Positions 6,065-13,854 of a stretch of DNA of 13,854 nucleotides are shown one piece after another. Positions within the stretch are counted from its first letter, which is position 1, and the number at the start of each line of letters is the position of its first letter. The position numbers and the translations under genes are program-made. Below the pieces are notes generated by a model. It did not search any database. It saw nothing but the letters and a program-made list of their open reading frames with translations, and had not been told where the DNA came from. The DNA comes from Bacillota bacterium (GTDB taxonomy: Bacteria > Bacillota > Dethiobacteria > DTU022): assembly GCA_012727685.1 (NCBI GenBank), contig JAAYGO010000261.1:1-13854 (forward strand), given 5' to 3'.

Positions 6065-7021
6065 TCTATACCACTCCAGGGTCTTCATCAGGCCTTCCCG
6101 CAAGGGAGTCCTGGCCTTGAAATCGAGGCAGCGTTCCGCTGCTGACGTGTCGGGAACCCGGCGGCGCATATCCTCGTAGTGGGGACCGTAAAAGTCACTG
6201 TACGGCTGGAAGATGATTTTTCCCTTCTTTCCGGTCAGTTGCAGGATCAGCCGCGCCAGTTGCAGGATCGAAATTTCTTCATTGCTGCCCAGGTTGAAGA
6301 TTTTTCCTTCCGCCTCTACCCTTTTCCCCGCGGCAATGGTGCCCCGCACGATGTCATTGATATAGGTGAAGCTGCGCGTCTGGTTGCCGTCGCCGTGCAC
6401 GGTGAGCGGCTGGTCGGCCAGCGCCTGGCTGATAAAACGGGAAACTACCCCGCCGTACTCGGAGGAGTCGGCGCCCGGCCCGTAGACATTAAAATAGCGC
6501 AGGATCACCACGGGAAGGCCGCGCCTGGCGTAGCCGAGACAGATATGCTCGGCGGCGCTCTTGGCTACGGCGTAGCACCAGCGGTCGGTGCCGGCTGGCC
6601 CGTAAACCCGATCTGCATCTTCCGTGAAGGGCAGCTCGTTGTTTTTACCATAGACCTCGGAGGTTGAGGTAAATACGACTTTCTTGCCGTGGCTCCAGGC
6701 GAGCTTCATCAGAGCCAGCGTTTCGCAAACATTTACCTCCACAACGCGCACCGGGTCTTCCACATAATTTTTTACCCCGACCACTGCCGCCAGGTGATAG
6801 ATTACATCCACTGTTTCAATGATTTCGGCCAGAGCATCAAGGCGCTGCGCAATGGAGCCCTGCAGGAAATGAAAGCGCAGGTTCCTTCCCAAAGGGGCCA
6901 GCCGTTCCGGACGGCCCTTGCTCAGGTCGTCCAAAGCCCATACCGTGCCGTTGCGTTTCAGCAAGGCGGCACAAAGGTGCGACCCGACAAACCCGGCCGC
7001 TCCGGTGACCAGATATCTCAT
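6041..7021 (-). CDS. NAD-dependent epimerase/dehydratase of nucleotide sugars (extended SDR)
   Basis: 326 residues. The Rossmann NAD-binding motif GAAGFVG is at 7-13, an acidic loop DDLSKG (31-36) reads the NAD ribose, and HLAAVVGV follows. The catalytic residues lie in TSTSEVYG (118-125) and Tyr150-xxx-Lys154 (YAVAK). Further family blocks are LRYFNVYGPGADSS, GDGNQTRSFTYINDIV and a terminal EGLMKTLEWYR. This is the WcaG/GalE-like group acting on UDP- or dTDP-sugars in the cytoplasm; the exact substrate cannot be read. ATG 7021 is preferred to the TTG at 7024. The final residues (about RIRIGGGF) and the stop lie inside the putative intron relic, so the native C-terminus was probably replaced. 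The neighbouring glycosyltransferases suggest it supplies sugars for a surface glycan. Confidence 0.93.
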   Translation of the reverse strand: MRYLVTGAAGFVGSHLCAALLKRNGTVWALDDLSKGRPERLAPLGRNLRFHFLQGSIAQRLDALAEIIETVDVIYHLAAVVGVKNYVEDPVRVVEVNVCETLALMKLAWSHGKKVVFTSTSEVYGKNNELPFTEDADRVYGPAGTDRWCYAVAKSAAEHICLGYARRGLPVVILRYFNVYGPGADSSEYGGVVSRFISQALADQPLTVHGDGNQTRSFTYINDIVRGTIAAGKRVEAEGKIFNLGSNEEISILQLARLILQLTGKKGKIIFQPYSDFYGPHYEDMRRRVPDTSAAERCLDFKARTPLREGLMKTLEWYRIRIGGGF

Positions 7022-7344
7022 CAATCCACACCCTATTAATCAATTTTTAGCCGCGCTTTCTCCGGATTAAGCAGGTTCAAGCAGTCTGCCGACCACCCAT
7101 CCTTAAGCGCTACTAGCTATAATACGCGTATAGATAGGAATGGTGATTAATGAGGAGGGCAGCAGTAAGCCAATGGTGTGCGGTAAAAGATCTATCACGA
7201 TAGACCGCCATATCCCTACAAATCGGGGGCGCCATCAGGGAATGAAAACACTTATATCTCTTGTTGCTGAGAGCCGCTACACATTTGACGAGTTCACCAC
7301 GATATTTCACCACGATATGGGGTTACCATCAGGGTTATGAAAGG
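7022..7344. other. Spacer with short palindromes and a tandem duplication, no gene
   Basis: No convincing ORF is present. It holds ATACGCGTAT (7122-7131, a perfect 10-base palindrome overlapping a TATAAT at 7118-7123), a 14-base imperfect palindrome TCTATCACGATAGA (7191-7204), a 13-base exact tandem duplication (TTCACCACGATAT at 7293-7305 and 7306-7318), and a loose direct repeat CCATCAGGG..ATGAAA at about 7234 and 7328. The TATAAT has no matching -35 at 16 to 18 bases on the + strand. Confidence 0.5.
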
Positions 7345-8348
7345 TTAAATGCGACACCAGAACAGAAACAAATTCTCGTTATGGGTCATGCCGGCTCCGG
7401 CCAGCTTCCGCCAAACCGTATTCCGATGTTTATAATTATCGAGGATCACCGCTCCGTCGAGCCGGTGATGCCGGTAATCGCGGATTAGCTGTTGCAATGC
7501 CTTTTGATCCAGGCCGGCGGCGACCCTGACCGCGAGAACGGGTTCCGCCTGCAGCGCAAAGTGGAGAGCGCCTTCCCTACCGCCGCAAACAGCCAGGAGC
7601 GGAGGCCTGTCGAGGTGCTGAAAACAGGTGCGGCGGATATACCTGGCGAACGAGTAAAACAGTTCGTCATTAGTGGCCACAAGGTTTTTCCTGGCCGACA
7701 GGGAGCTGCCGTGGCGCCGGTAGCGGTAGAGCTTTAGCGGTACGTTTTCGACTGGGCCTACGGTGACGAGGCGGGTGCAGAGATCGTAGTCGTAAGCAAT
7801 ACGCAGCCGGGGATCGTAACCGCCGGCGGCGTGGAAAGCTTTTTCGCGATCAGCAGGGTGCCGTGGGTGATCGGGCAGCCGGAATATAAGCCAAGGCGGA
7901 TATCGGAGGCAGTCCGCACGCTGTTCCTGGTTCTCTCATACCAGCGCAGCTCGCCCTCTGAAACCCGGTCCCGCATACCGTTACCGGTGAAACATTCGAT
8001 AAACGATCCGACTGCCGCCAGGCCGGGGTTTTCCGCCAGATAGCGCACCTGCTCGGCTATGCGGTGGGGATGGCTGAGATCGTCGGCGTCGTGCACGGCG
8101 ATCCAATTTCCTCTCGCCCGCTCAATGGCCAGATTCAAGGCTGCCGCTGCGCCTGCGTTGTACAGCAAGCGGACCACTTTTACCCTGCGGTCGTCAATGC
8201 TTTGCAAAATTGCTCCGGTGGCGTCGGTGGAGGCGTCGTCAACAATAATCAACTCAAGGTCCCGGTATGTCTGCGCCAGGATACTATCGATTGCCTCTTG
8301 AAGATAGCGCGCCCCGTTATACACGGCCATAACCACAGAGACCAGCAT
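7345..8348 (-). pseudogene. Family 2 glycosyltransferase interrupted by a one-base frameshift
   Basis: The ATG at 8348 starts MLVSVVMAVYNGARYLQEA, a GT-A family 2 N-terminus, with the nucleotide-binding VDDAST (36-41) and metal-binding DADD (87-90). Residue 170 (TLLIAKK) falls at a run of five A on the coding strand (7840-7844). The zero frame then turns to nonsense and stops at 7758. In the other frame from 7839 the family sequence resumes at once, AFHAAGGYDPRLRIAYDYDL, and runs to the stop at 7345-7347. Restoring one A gives a 334-residue protein with a further C-terminal region (about 85 residues, from PPLLAVCGG) that I do not recognise. Possible readings are a real inactivating deletion, a sequencing error in a homopolymer, or -1 slippage at AAA AAG. 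GGAAAGG lies upstream of the start. Its sugar substrate is unknown. Confidence 0.88.
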
Positions 8349-8412
8349 GCTCCGCCGCCTTTCCCATCCTTTATCTTCTGCACCATCATATGTCCTGCGG
8401 CATGCCGGTGTT

Positions 8413-8441
8413 AAAAACCCCGGCAAACATCCTGCCCGGGG
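8413..8441 (-). terminator. Intrinsic terminator-like hairpin in the glycosyltransferase leader
   Basis: On the - strand CCCCGGGCA pairs with TGCCGGGG (one bulged G) around GGATGTT, followed by TTTTT. It lies between the candidate promoter at 8455-8482 and the start at 8348, so it is either an attenuator or a leftover terminator of a lost upstream gene. Confidence 0.55.
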
Positions 8442-8454
8442 CACCATTTGCCAA

Positions 8455-8482
8455 ACTATAAAATAATCTAACACTAAGTTAA
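8455..8482 (-). promoter_or_regulatory. Candidate sigma-A-type promoter for the glycosyltransferase
   Basis: On the - strand TTAACT (8482-8477) and TATAGT (8460-8455) are spaced by 16 bases in a locally AT-rich stretch. The -10 matches consensus in five of six bases, the -35 in four of six. Transcription would begin near 8448 and at once enter the terminator-like hairpin. Confidence 0.35.
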
Positions 8483-8582
8483 AGCAGATCATGCTTCAGT
8501 AGCTATGTTTTTTTCCCTTTAGCGTAAGGCAAAACTCAACGCCGAGAGCAATAAGCGCTTAAGCCGATTTAAAGTAGACGGC

Positions 8583-8693
8583 CATGCCCCCACCGGCGGG
8601 GGCACCATCAGAAGGAGGAAAATAGTGCCCTTCCCAACTCCCTCTCCCCCCTTTGGAGGGAGAGGGCAGGGTGAGGGGGGCTAAATCCGGCTG
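8583..8693 (+). repeat. Interspersed GC-rich repeat, most complete copy
   Basis: First hairpin GCCCCC/GGGGGC (8586-8591/8598-8603), then a linker, then the long hairpin CCCTCTCC...GGGAGAGGG (8640-8666, TTT loop), then CAGGGTGAGGGGGGCT and AAATCCGGCTGC. It is shared in whole or part with the blocks at 2835-2880, 3676-3831 and 12411-12462. No coding potential is visible; it lies between divergent genes. Confidence 0.75.
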
Positions 8694-8761
8694 CAACATT
8701 TTCTGAATAGCACAGGCTTTGAGTCAACCGTAACTAAAACATTAAAAGAGGGTGGTAATAG

Positions 8762-9817
8762 ATGAAAGTGGACTACAGCATCGTGATCCCCACCTACAAC
8801 CGGGGCGCCCAGTTGCTTTTAACCCTGGCCGCCTTTGAGCTGCAGACCTTTCCCCGCCACCGGTTCGAGATCATCATCGTTGACGACGGCTCTACCGACG
8901 ACACCTGCCGGCTGCTGCAAGGATATAACGCGCCCTACGCGCTGCAGTTGATTGCGGAAAAAAGGCGAAGCGGGCCTGCCCGGGCGCGCAACCGGGGGAT
9001 TAAGGCCGCCCGCGGCAGCCGGATCATCTTTTGCGACGCCGATTACCTGGTCCGCCCCGATTTTATCGAAATACACCACCGCTGCCACGTGCGGAAACCG
9101 AAAACGGCCTTTTCCGGGGTCCCCTACTGCTATGAACGCGTCTACACGCGCTATTTCCCCGATTTCTCGCCGTGGGAAAAAAAGCAGATGCAGCGAGTCC
9201 TGGAGAGAACGGGCTTATGGCAGGAGCGTTTTCTGGCGGATAACAAGGCGATCGATATCTTCACTCCGGCGGAGCTGCGCCGCGATTTCTCTATAGTCAA
9301 CGGGGTCCGGGGCGGCAACCTGCTGCCTGCCGCGCTTAAAAAAGAATTTTTGCGCACCGATGTGGCGCCCTGGCTCCTCTTCATCACCCGCTGTGTCTCC
9401 GTGGAGAAGGAATACCTGGAGCAGGCGGGAGGCTTTAATGAACGGCTGGTCCGGGGAGCGGGGGAGGACTGGGAGCTGGGCTACAGGCTGCACCGGCTCG
9501 GGGTGGCTTTCCGCAGCATACCCCGTGTGACCGGCTTTCACCAGGAGCATCCGCACAGCTACCGCACCCCGGATCGCAATTTTATCCCTTTTTACTGTGT
9601 TCTCCAGGAAGAATTCGGTTGCACAGACCCCGAGCTGCTGCTCCTCTCGCTCTGGGAAAGCTCCGACGATCTGTGGCGCGAACTCCCCGCCTATAAAAAC
9701 GCGCTGCGCCTGCTCCAAAAAAAAGAATTCCGGTCGCCGCGCGTCAAAGACGTGGCCGCGCTCCTGCTCAAGGCCTGCCGGCGCCTGGCCGGAGAGCCGG
9801 CGGAAAGGAACGGTTAA
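8762..9817 (+). CDS. Family 2 glycosyltransferase (GT-A fold)
   Basis: 351 residues. The N-terminal GT-A catalytic domain has SIVIPTYNRG (6-15), IIIVDDGSTDDT (37-48) for nucleotide binding, a DAD metal motif at 92-94 (FCDADYLV), GGFNERLVRGAGEDWELGYR (223-242) with the acceptor-side ED at 235-236, and a following GFHQEH. It transfers a sugar from a nucleotide-sugar donor; donor and acceptor cannot be read. The insert at about 125-200 is rich in aromatic and charged residues, and the C-terminal 80 residues are helical. There is no signal peptide or membrane segment, so it is probably cytoplasmic. GAGGGTGG at 8748-8755 supports ATG 8762. The next gene starts eight bases after the stop, indicating an operon with the kinase. 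A pairing of glycosyltransferase with a CotS-like kinase recalls cotSA-cotS of Bacillus, so a spore-coat role is possible but inferred. Confidence 0.93.
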   Translation: MKVDYSIVIPTYNRGAQLLLTLAAFELQTFPRHRFEIIIVDDGSTDDTCRLLQGYNAPYALQLIAEKRRSGPARARNRGIKAARGSRIIFCDADYLVRPDFIEIHHRCHVRKPKTAFSGVPYCYERVYTRYFPDFSPWEKKQMQRVLERTGLWQERFLADNKAIDIFTPAELRRDFSIVNGVRGGNLLPAALKKEFLRTDVAPWLLFITRCVSVEKEYLEQAGGFNERLVRGAGEDWELGYRLHRLGVAFRSIPRVTGFHQEHPHSYRTPDRNFIPFYCVLQEEFGCTDPELLLLSLWESSDDLWRELPAYKNALRLLQKKEFRSPRVKDVAALLLKACRRLAGEPAERNG

Positions 9818-9824
9818 GCTGACC

Positions 9825-10757
9825 ATGCTTGAGCTACTGGCTGCCGGCTGGGGTATTAAAAAGGCAAGCATTCACCCGATGCCTTCCTTATACGGCAAGG
9901 CGTGGCTGGTTTACGCGGAGCAAGGGAAAAAGTATGTCTTAAAAGAGCAGTTCGGGCACCTGTTAAAAGCGGAGCACGCGGTCCTGTTCTGTCTTGATGC
10001 GCAAAAAATGCCCGTTGCTGTGCCGGTGGCCACTGCAGGCGGGCGCTATCATGCGACCTTTGGAAAACGTTTCTATTGTCTCTACCCGTTTCTCCCCGGT
10101 GATGTGGTGAGCGATTACTTTACAGCAGGCGCCGAAAAGAGAGCCTATTTATTCGGGAAAGCGATCGGAAAGCTGCACCTTGCCCTGCGCAACTGCCGGC
10201 ATCCGGCCTTCCCCGTGGTCGAGTGGGGGGCAATGGCGCCGGATTTGGCTGATTTGCCGGAGCAGTTTAAGTCAGCGCAGCTGGATTGCCAACACCTGGA
10301 AGGGGCGATCGCACGCTTTGCCGCGGAGTATGCTCCGCTGGCGGAAAGCCTGCCCCGGCATTTGACGCACGGCGATCTGCATCCCGGCAACATGCTGTTT
10401 CAGGGCGAAACCGTCACCGGTTACTTCGATTTTGAGATCGTGGCGCACCGGCCCCGGATTTACGACCCCGTCTACTGCGCCGCGGCAATGTTTCTCTTCG
10501 CCTTTCCCGACCCCGGGAAAAGCGAGCTCTGGCTCGACCTGCTGCCGGCACTGCTTAAAGGTTACAGCAGCGCCGGCAAACTCACTGAAAATGAAAGGCG
10601 CGCCGTCTTCCCGGTAATGCTGGCTTCCTTTTTATCCATGATCTCGGTTCATTGCCAGAACGGGGCGTTTACATACGCCGCTTTCATTGATAATGTCTTG
10701 GCCTGGATCCATGAAAACGAAGCCAGGATCAAACAAAAGGCTGCCGGGTTTAAATAA
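9825..10757 (+). CDS. Phosphotransferase (APH/CotS-like kinase family)
   Basis: 310 residues of the aminoglycoside-phosphotransferase kinase-like fold. Seen are a nucleotide-lobe lysine in KKYVLKEQ (K40), the hinge-like LYPFLPGD (86-93), the catalytic loop HGDLHPGN (182-189, D184 and N189), and the metal-binding FDFE (201-204), where many relatives have DFD or DWE. The same fold serves antibiotic kinases, choline and homoserine kinases, and Firmicute CotS/YcbJ-like proteins, so the substrate is open. The absence of resistance context and the glycosyltransferase eight bases upstream favour a CotS-like or small-molecule role. The start at ATG 9825 follows AAAGGAA by a rather long 15 bases, and an open frame extends upstream, so the start is moderately sure. 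The stop is three bases from the convergent ahcY stop. Confidence 0.88.
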   Translation: MLELLAAGWGIKKASIHPMPSLYGKAWLVYAEQGKKYVLKEQFGHLLKAEHAVLFCLDAQKMPVAVPVATAGGRYHATFGKRFYCLYPFLPGDVVSDYFTAGAEKRAYLFGKAIGKLHLALRNCRHPAFPVVEWGAMAPDLADLPEQFKSAQLDCQHLEGAIARFAAEYAPLAESLPRHLTHGDLHPGNMLFQGETVTGYFDFEIVAHRPRIYDPVYCAAAMFLFAFPDPGKSELWLDLLPALLKGYSSAGKLTENERRAVFPVMLASFLSMISVHCQNGAFTYAAFIDNVLAWIHENEARIKQKAAGFK

Positions 10758-10760
10758 CCG

Positions 10761-11999
10761 CTACCAGGAATGAGTGTAGTTTTCCTGCTCCGCGGTAAGG
10801 CTGTCGATGCGCACCCCCATGGCCTCCAGCTTTAGGGAGGCGACGCGGCGATCCAGTTCCGCCGGCAAGGGCAGCACCTGGTTGGGGAGGGGCTGCCCCT
10901 GCTCGCGCAGGTAGTTCATGGCCAGGAATTGCAGCGCGAAAGAAAGGTCCATGATCTCCGCAGGGTGGCCGTCCCCGGCCGCCAGGTTAACCAGCCTGCC
11001 CTCGGCCAGCAGGTAGAGACGGCGCCCGTCCTTGAGGCGGTATTCATCGATATTCTGGCGCGGCTGCCCGCAATGCTCGGCCATGCGGCTCAGCGCCTTC
11101 TTGTCCACCTCCACATCAAAATGGCCGGCATTGGCCAGCAGCGCGCCGTCTTTCATCCGCTCGAAGTGGGCCGCGCCGATCACCCCGCTGCAGCCCGTAA
11201 CCGTAATAAAAATGTCGCCAAGAGGGGCGGCCTCGAGCATGGGCATGACGCGGTAGCCTTCTACCGCCGCTTCCAGGGCCCGCACCGGATCCGTTTCGGT
11301 CACGATCACCTGCGCGCCCAGTCCCGCCGCCCGGGCGGCCACGCCGCGGCCGCACCAGCCAAAACCGGCCACCACCACCGTTTTCCCGGCGATCAGCAGA
11401 TTGGTGGTGCGCATAATCCCGTCCCAGACCGACTGGCCGGTGCCGTGCCTGTTGTCGAAGAGGTGCTTGCAGTAAGCGTCGTTCACCGCGATCACGGGAA
11501 AAGCGAGGACCCCCTCTGCCGCCATGGCGCGCAGCCGCTTCAGGCCGGTGGTTGTCTCCTCGGCGGCGCCCCGCACCTGCGGTAATAGATCGGGCCGCTC
11601 CCGGTGCAGCATGGCGATCAGGTCGGCGCCGTCGTCGATAATCAGGTTTGGGCCGGTGGCAATGGTGCTGCGGATATGATCGTTATACTCCTCTGCCGTG
11701 GCCCCGTGCCAGGCGAAAACCTCGATTCCTTCATCCGCCAGGGCCGCGGCTATGGCATCCTGGGTCGAAAGGGGATTGCTGCCGGTCACCGCCACCTCGG
11801 CGCCGCACTGCCGGAACACCTTAACCATGTAGGCGGTTTTCGCCTCGAGATGGATGCAGATGGCCATTTTGATCCCCTCGAAAGGCCGGGTTGCCCCGTA
11901 TTTTTCTGCCAGGGCCTGCAAAACGGGCATATGCCGGCTGGCCCAATCAATGCGCCTGTGTCCCTCGGGAGCCAGCTCGGGATGGCGAATCTTGCTCAT
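10761..11999 (-). CDS. ahcY: Adenosylhomocysteinase, short form
   Basis: Hydrolyses S-adenosylhomocysteine to adenosine and homocysteine using tightly bound NAD, relieving inhibition of methyltransferases. 412 residues, the short type found in thermophiles and archaea. Conserved blocks are SNPLSTQD (74-81), DDGAD (122-126), EETTTG (147-152), VNDAYCKHLFDNRHGTGQS (172-190), the Rossmann GFGWCGRG (212-219), then ITVTGCSGVI and LLANAGHFDVE. The C-terminus ends EQENYTHSW, lacking the KPDHYRY tail of long forms. AAAGGAGG (12011-12018) supports ATG 11999. In some archaea the short form prefers S-inosylhomocysteine, so the true substrate is worth testing. The gene is intact, converges with the kinase, and has no visible terminator of its own. 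Confidence 0.97.
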   Translation of the reverse strand: MSKIRHPELAPEGHRRIDWASRHMPVLQALAEKYGATRPFEGIKMAICIHLEAKTAYMVKVFRQCGAEVAVTGSNPLSTQDAIAAALADEGIEVFAWHGATAEEYNDHIRSTIATGPNLIIDDGADLIAMLHRERPDLLPQVRGAAEETTTGLKRLRAMAAEGVLAFPVIAVNDAYCKHLFDNRHGTGQSVWDGIMRTTNLLIAGKTVVVAGFGWCGRGVAARAAGLGAQVIVTETDPVRALEAAVEGYRVMPMLEAAPLGDIFITVTGCSGVIGAAHFERMKDGALLANAGHFDVEVDKKALSRMAEHCGQPRQNIDEYRLKDGRRLYLLAEGRLVNLAAGDGHPAEIMDLSFALQFLAMNYLREQGQPLPNQVLPLPAELDRRVASLKLEAMGVRIDSLTAEQENYTHSW

Positions 12000-12010
12000 A
12001 TCATTAACTG

Positions 12011-12018
12011 CCTCCTTT
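12011..12018 (-). promoter_or_regulatory. Ribosome binding site of ahcY
   Basis: AAAGGAGG on the - strand lies 11 bases before ATG 11999, a strong match at slightly long spacing. Confidence 0.75.
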
Positions 12019-12410
12019 ACAACTTGCCAGGGTGAGATTTTTTATCGTTATCCTTTTCAAACTGGAGACCTGAAAATCCTGCAAAAATAGAGAAACAAAC
12101 ACGGGGCGCGCGCGACTACCGGCGCCTTAATTTAAATTTCCGCCCCTTCGCCGTTCCTCATCATCCGGGCAGGCGGCTCCCCGGCAGCGGGACGCTTTCT
12201 GCGTCCGGTTTTATATTCCGGTTTGTATTTTACAACCGGCCTCTCCGGGCGGTTACCTTTCCGGGCAACTGGAAAAAATAATCCGGTACTAAAAGGATTT
12301 CCCACCGGGAGCAAGAAGATAAAAATACCCGGGTATGCTAACGTGCCCTGATCAAGTGGGAGGCGTCACTTCGCCACTAGCTAGAATGATGAAAATGTTG
12401 TCGTTTACAA
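12019..12410. other. Long non-coding spacer between divergent ahcY and pdp
   Basis: No gene is supported. The part next to ahcY is AT-rich (12030-12090) and should hold its promoter, but no clear -35/-10 pair is visible. Small hairpins occur: GGACGC/GCGTCC (12190-12206) followed by a few T, and CCGGTTTGTA/TACAACCGG (12218-12239, one bulge). CCGG-containing words are unusually frequent from 12205 to 12310. A 60-codon frame on the - strand (12132-12314) has no binding site and no recognisable sequence. Confidence 0.4.
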
Positions 12411-12462
12411 TTCCCTCTCAACCCTCTGGGGGGAGAGGGTCAGGGTGAGGGGGGCTGAATCC
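12411..12462 (+). repeat. Interspersed GC-rich repeat, copy near pdp
   Basis: CCCTCTC (12413-12419) pairs with GAGAGGG (12433-12439) across AACCCTCTGGGGG, and CAGGGTGAGGGGGGCTGAAT follows. The right half agrees closely with the copies at 2845-2877 and 8660-8687. The GCCCCC hairpin of the longest copy is absent. Confidence 0.75.
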
Positions 12463-12535
12463 AGTAAACCGCGTGATAGCCGTCCCCCATGATTCCAACT
12501 TCTTAATATCATCCAGTATGCGGCGGTGATTATTG

Positions 12536-13849
<1,314 letters not shown>

Positions 13850-13854
13850 GCGGG

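Noticed and set aside
5738..6145. Overlapping + strand frames covering the terminator and intron-like region
   Set aside because: They run through a terminator and a structured repeat, have basic random-looking products and no binding site.
7102..8563. 10-base inverted repeats CTTAAGCGCT (7102-7111) and AGCGCTTAAG (8554-8563) flanking the broken glycosyltransferase
   Set aside because: They are built of two common palindromes and have no adjacent target duplication or transposase, so chance is likely.
12132..12314. 60-codon minus-strand frame in the ahcY-pdp spacer
   Set aside because: It starts at a TTG without a binding site, is rich in Pro/Arg/Lys as expected for random GC-rich DNA, and shows no domain.

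Overview
The window looks like about 13.9 kb of chromosome from a GC-rich, spore-former-type Firmicute (Clostridia/Peptococcaceae-like). The evidence is an Asp23/Gls24 protein and a ComEA competence receptor near leuS, AGGAGG-type ribosome binding sites, intrinsic terminators with T-tracts, a CotS-like kinase beside a glycosyltransferase, and a short-form adenosylhomocysteinase of the thermophile/archaeal type. The lineage is inferred from gene content; no rRNA or other marker is present.

Layout, left to right: the 3' part of leuS (+), a methylated-DNA-cysteine methyltransferase (+) with a frameshifted remnant of a next gene overlapping its stop, an Asp23-family gene (+), comEA (+), and a DUF362 protein with a two-cluster ferredoxin tail (+), closed by an intrinsic terminator. 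Between that terminator and a convergent NAD-dependent sugar epimerase (-) lies a segment of about 240 bases. I read it as a shrunken class C group II intron relic: it starts GTGTGCCTGGC just past the terminator T-tract and ends with domain V-like and VI-like hairpins. A family 2 glycosyltransferase (-) broken by a one-base frameshift follows, then a second glycosyltransferase (+) with a phosphotransferase/CotS-like kinase (+), a convergent ahcY (-), and pyrimidine-nucleoside phosphorylase (+), whose stop lies just inside the right edge.

The genes fall into functional patches: translation and DNA repair (leuS, ogt), competence (comEA), a surface or spore-coat carbohydrate patch (epimerase, two glycosyltransferases, kinase), and nucleoside/methyl-cycle salvage (ahcY, pdp). 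The patches are separated by long spacers full of GC-rich palindromic repeats. One family, with CCCTCTCC...GGGAGAGGG and GGGTGAGGGGGGCT, appears in at least four spacers. A second palindrome type (AGTCAAGGGGACGG) overlaps the end of the DUF362 gene. Two genes appear to have had their C-termini re-written by these inserted elements, and two others carry frameshifts, so this is a region under active small-element turnover. I saw no CRISPR array, tRNA, rRNA, complete IS element or phage gene.
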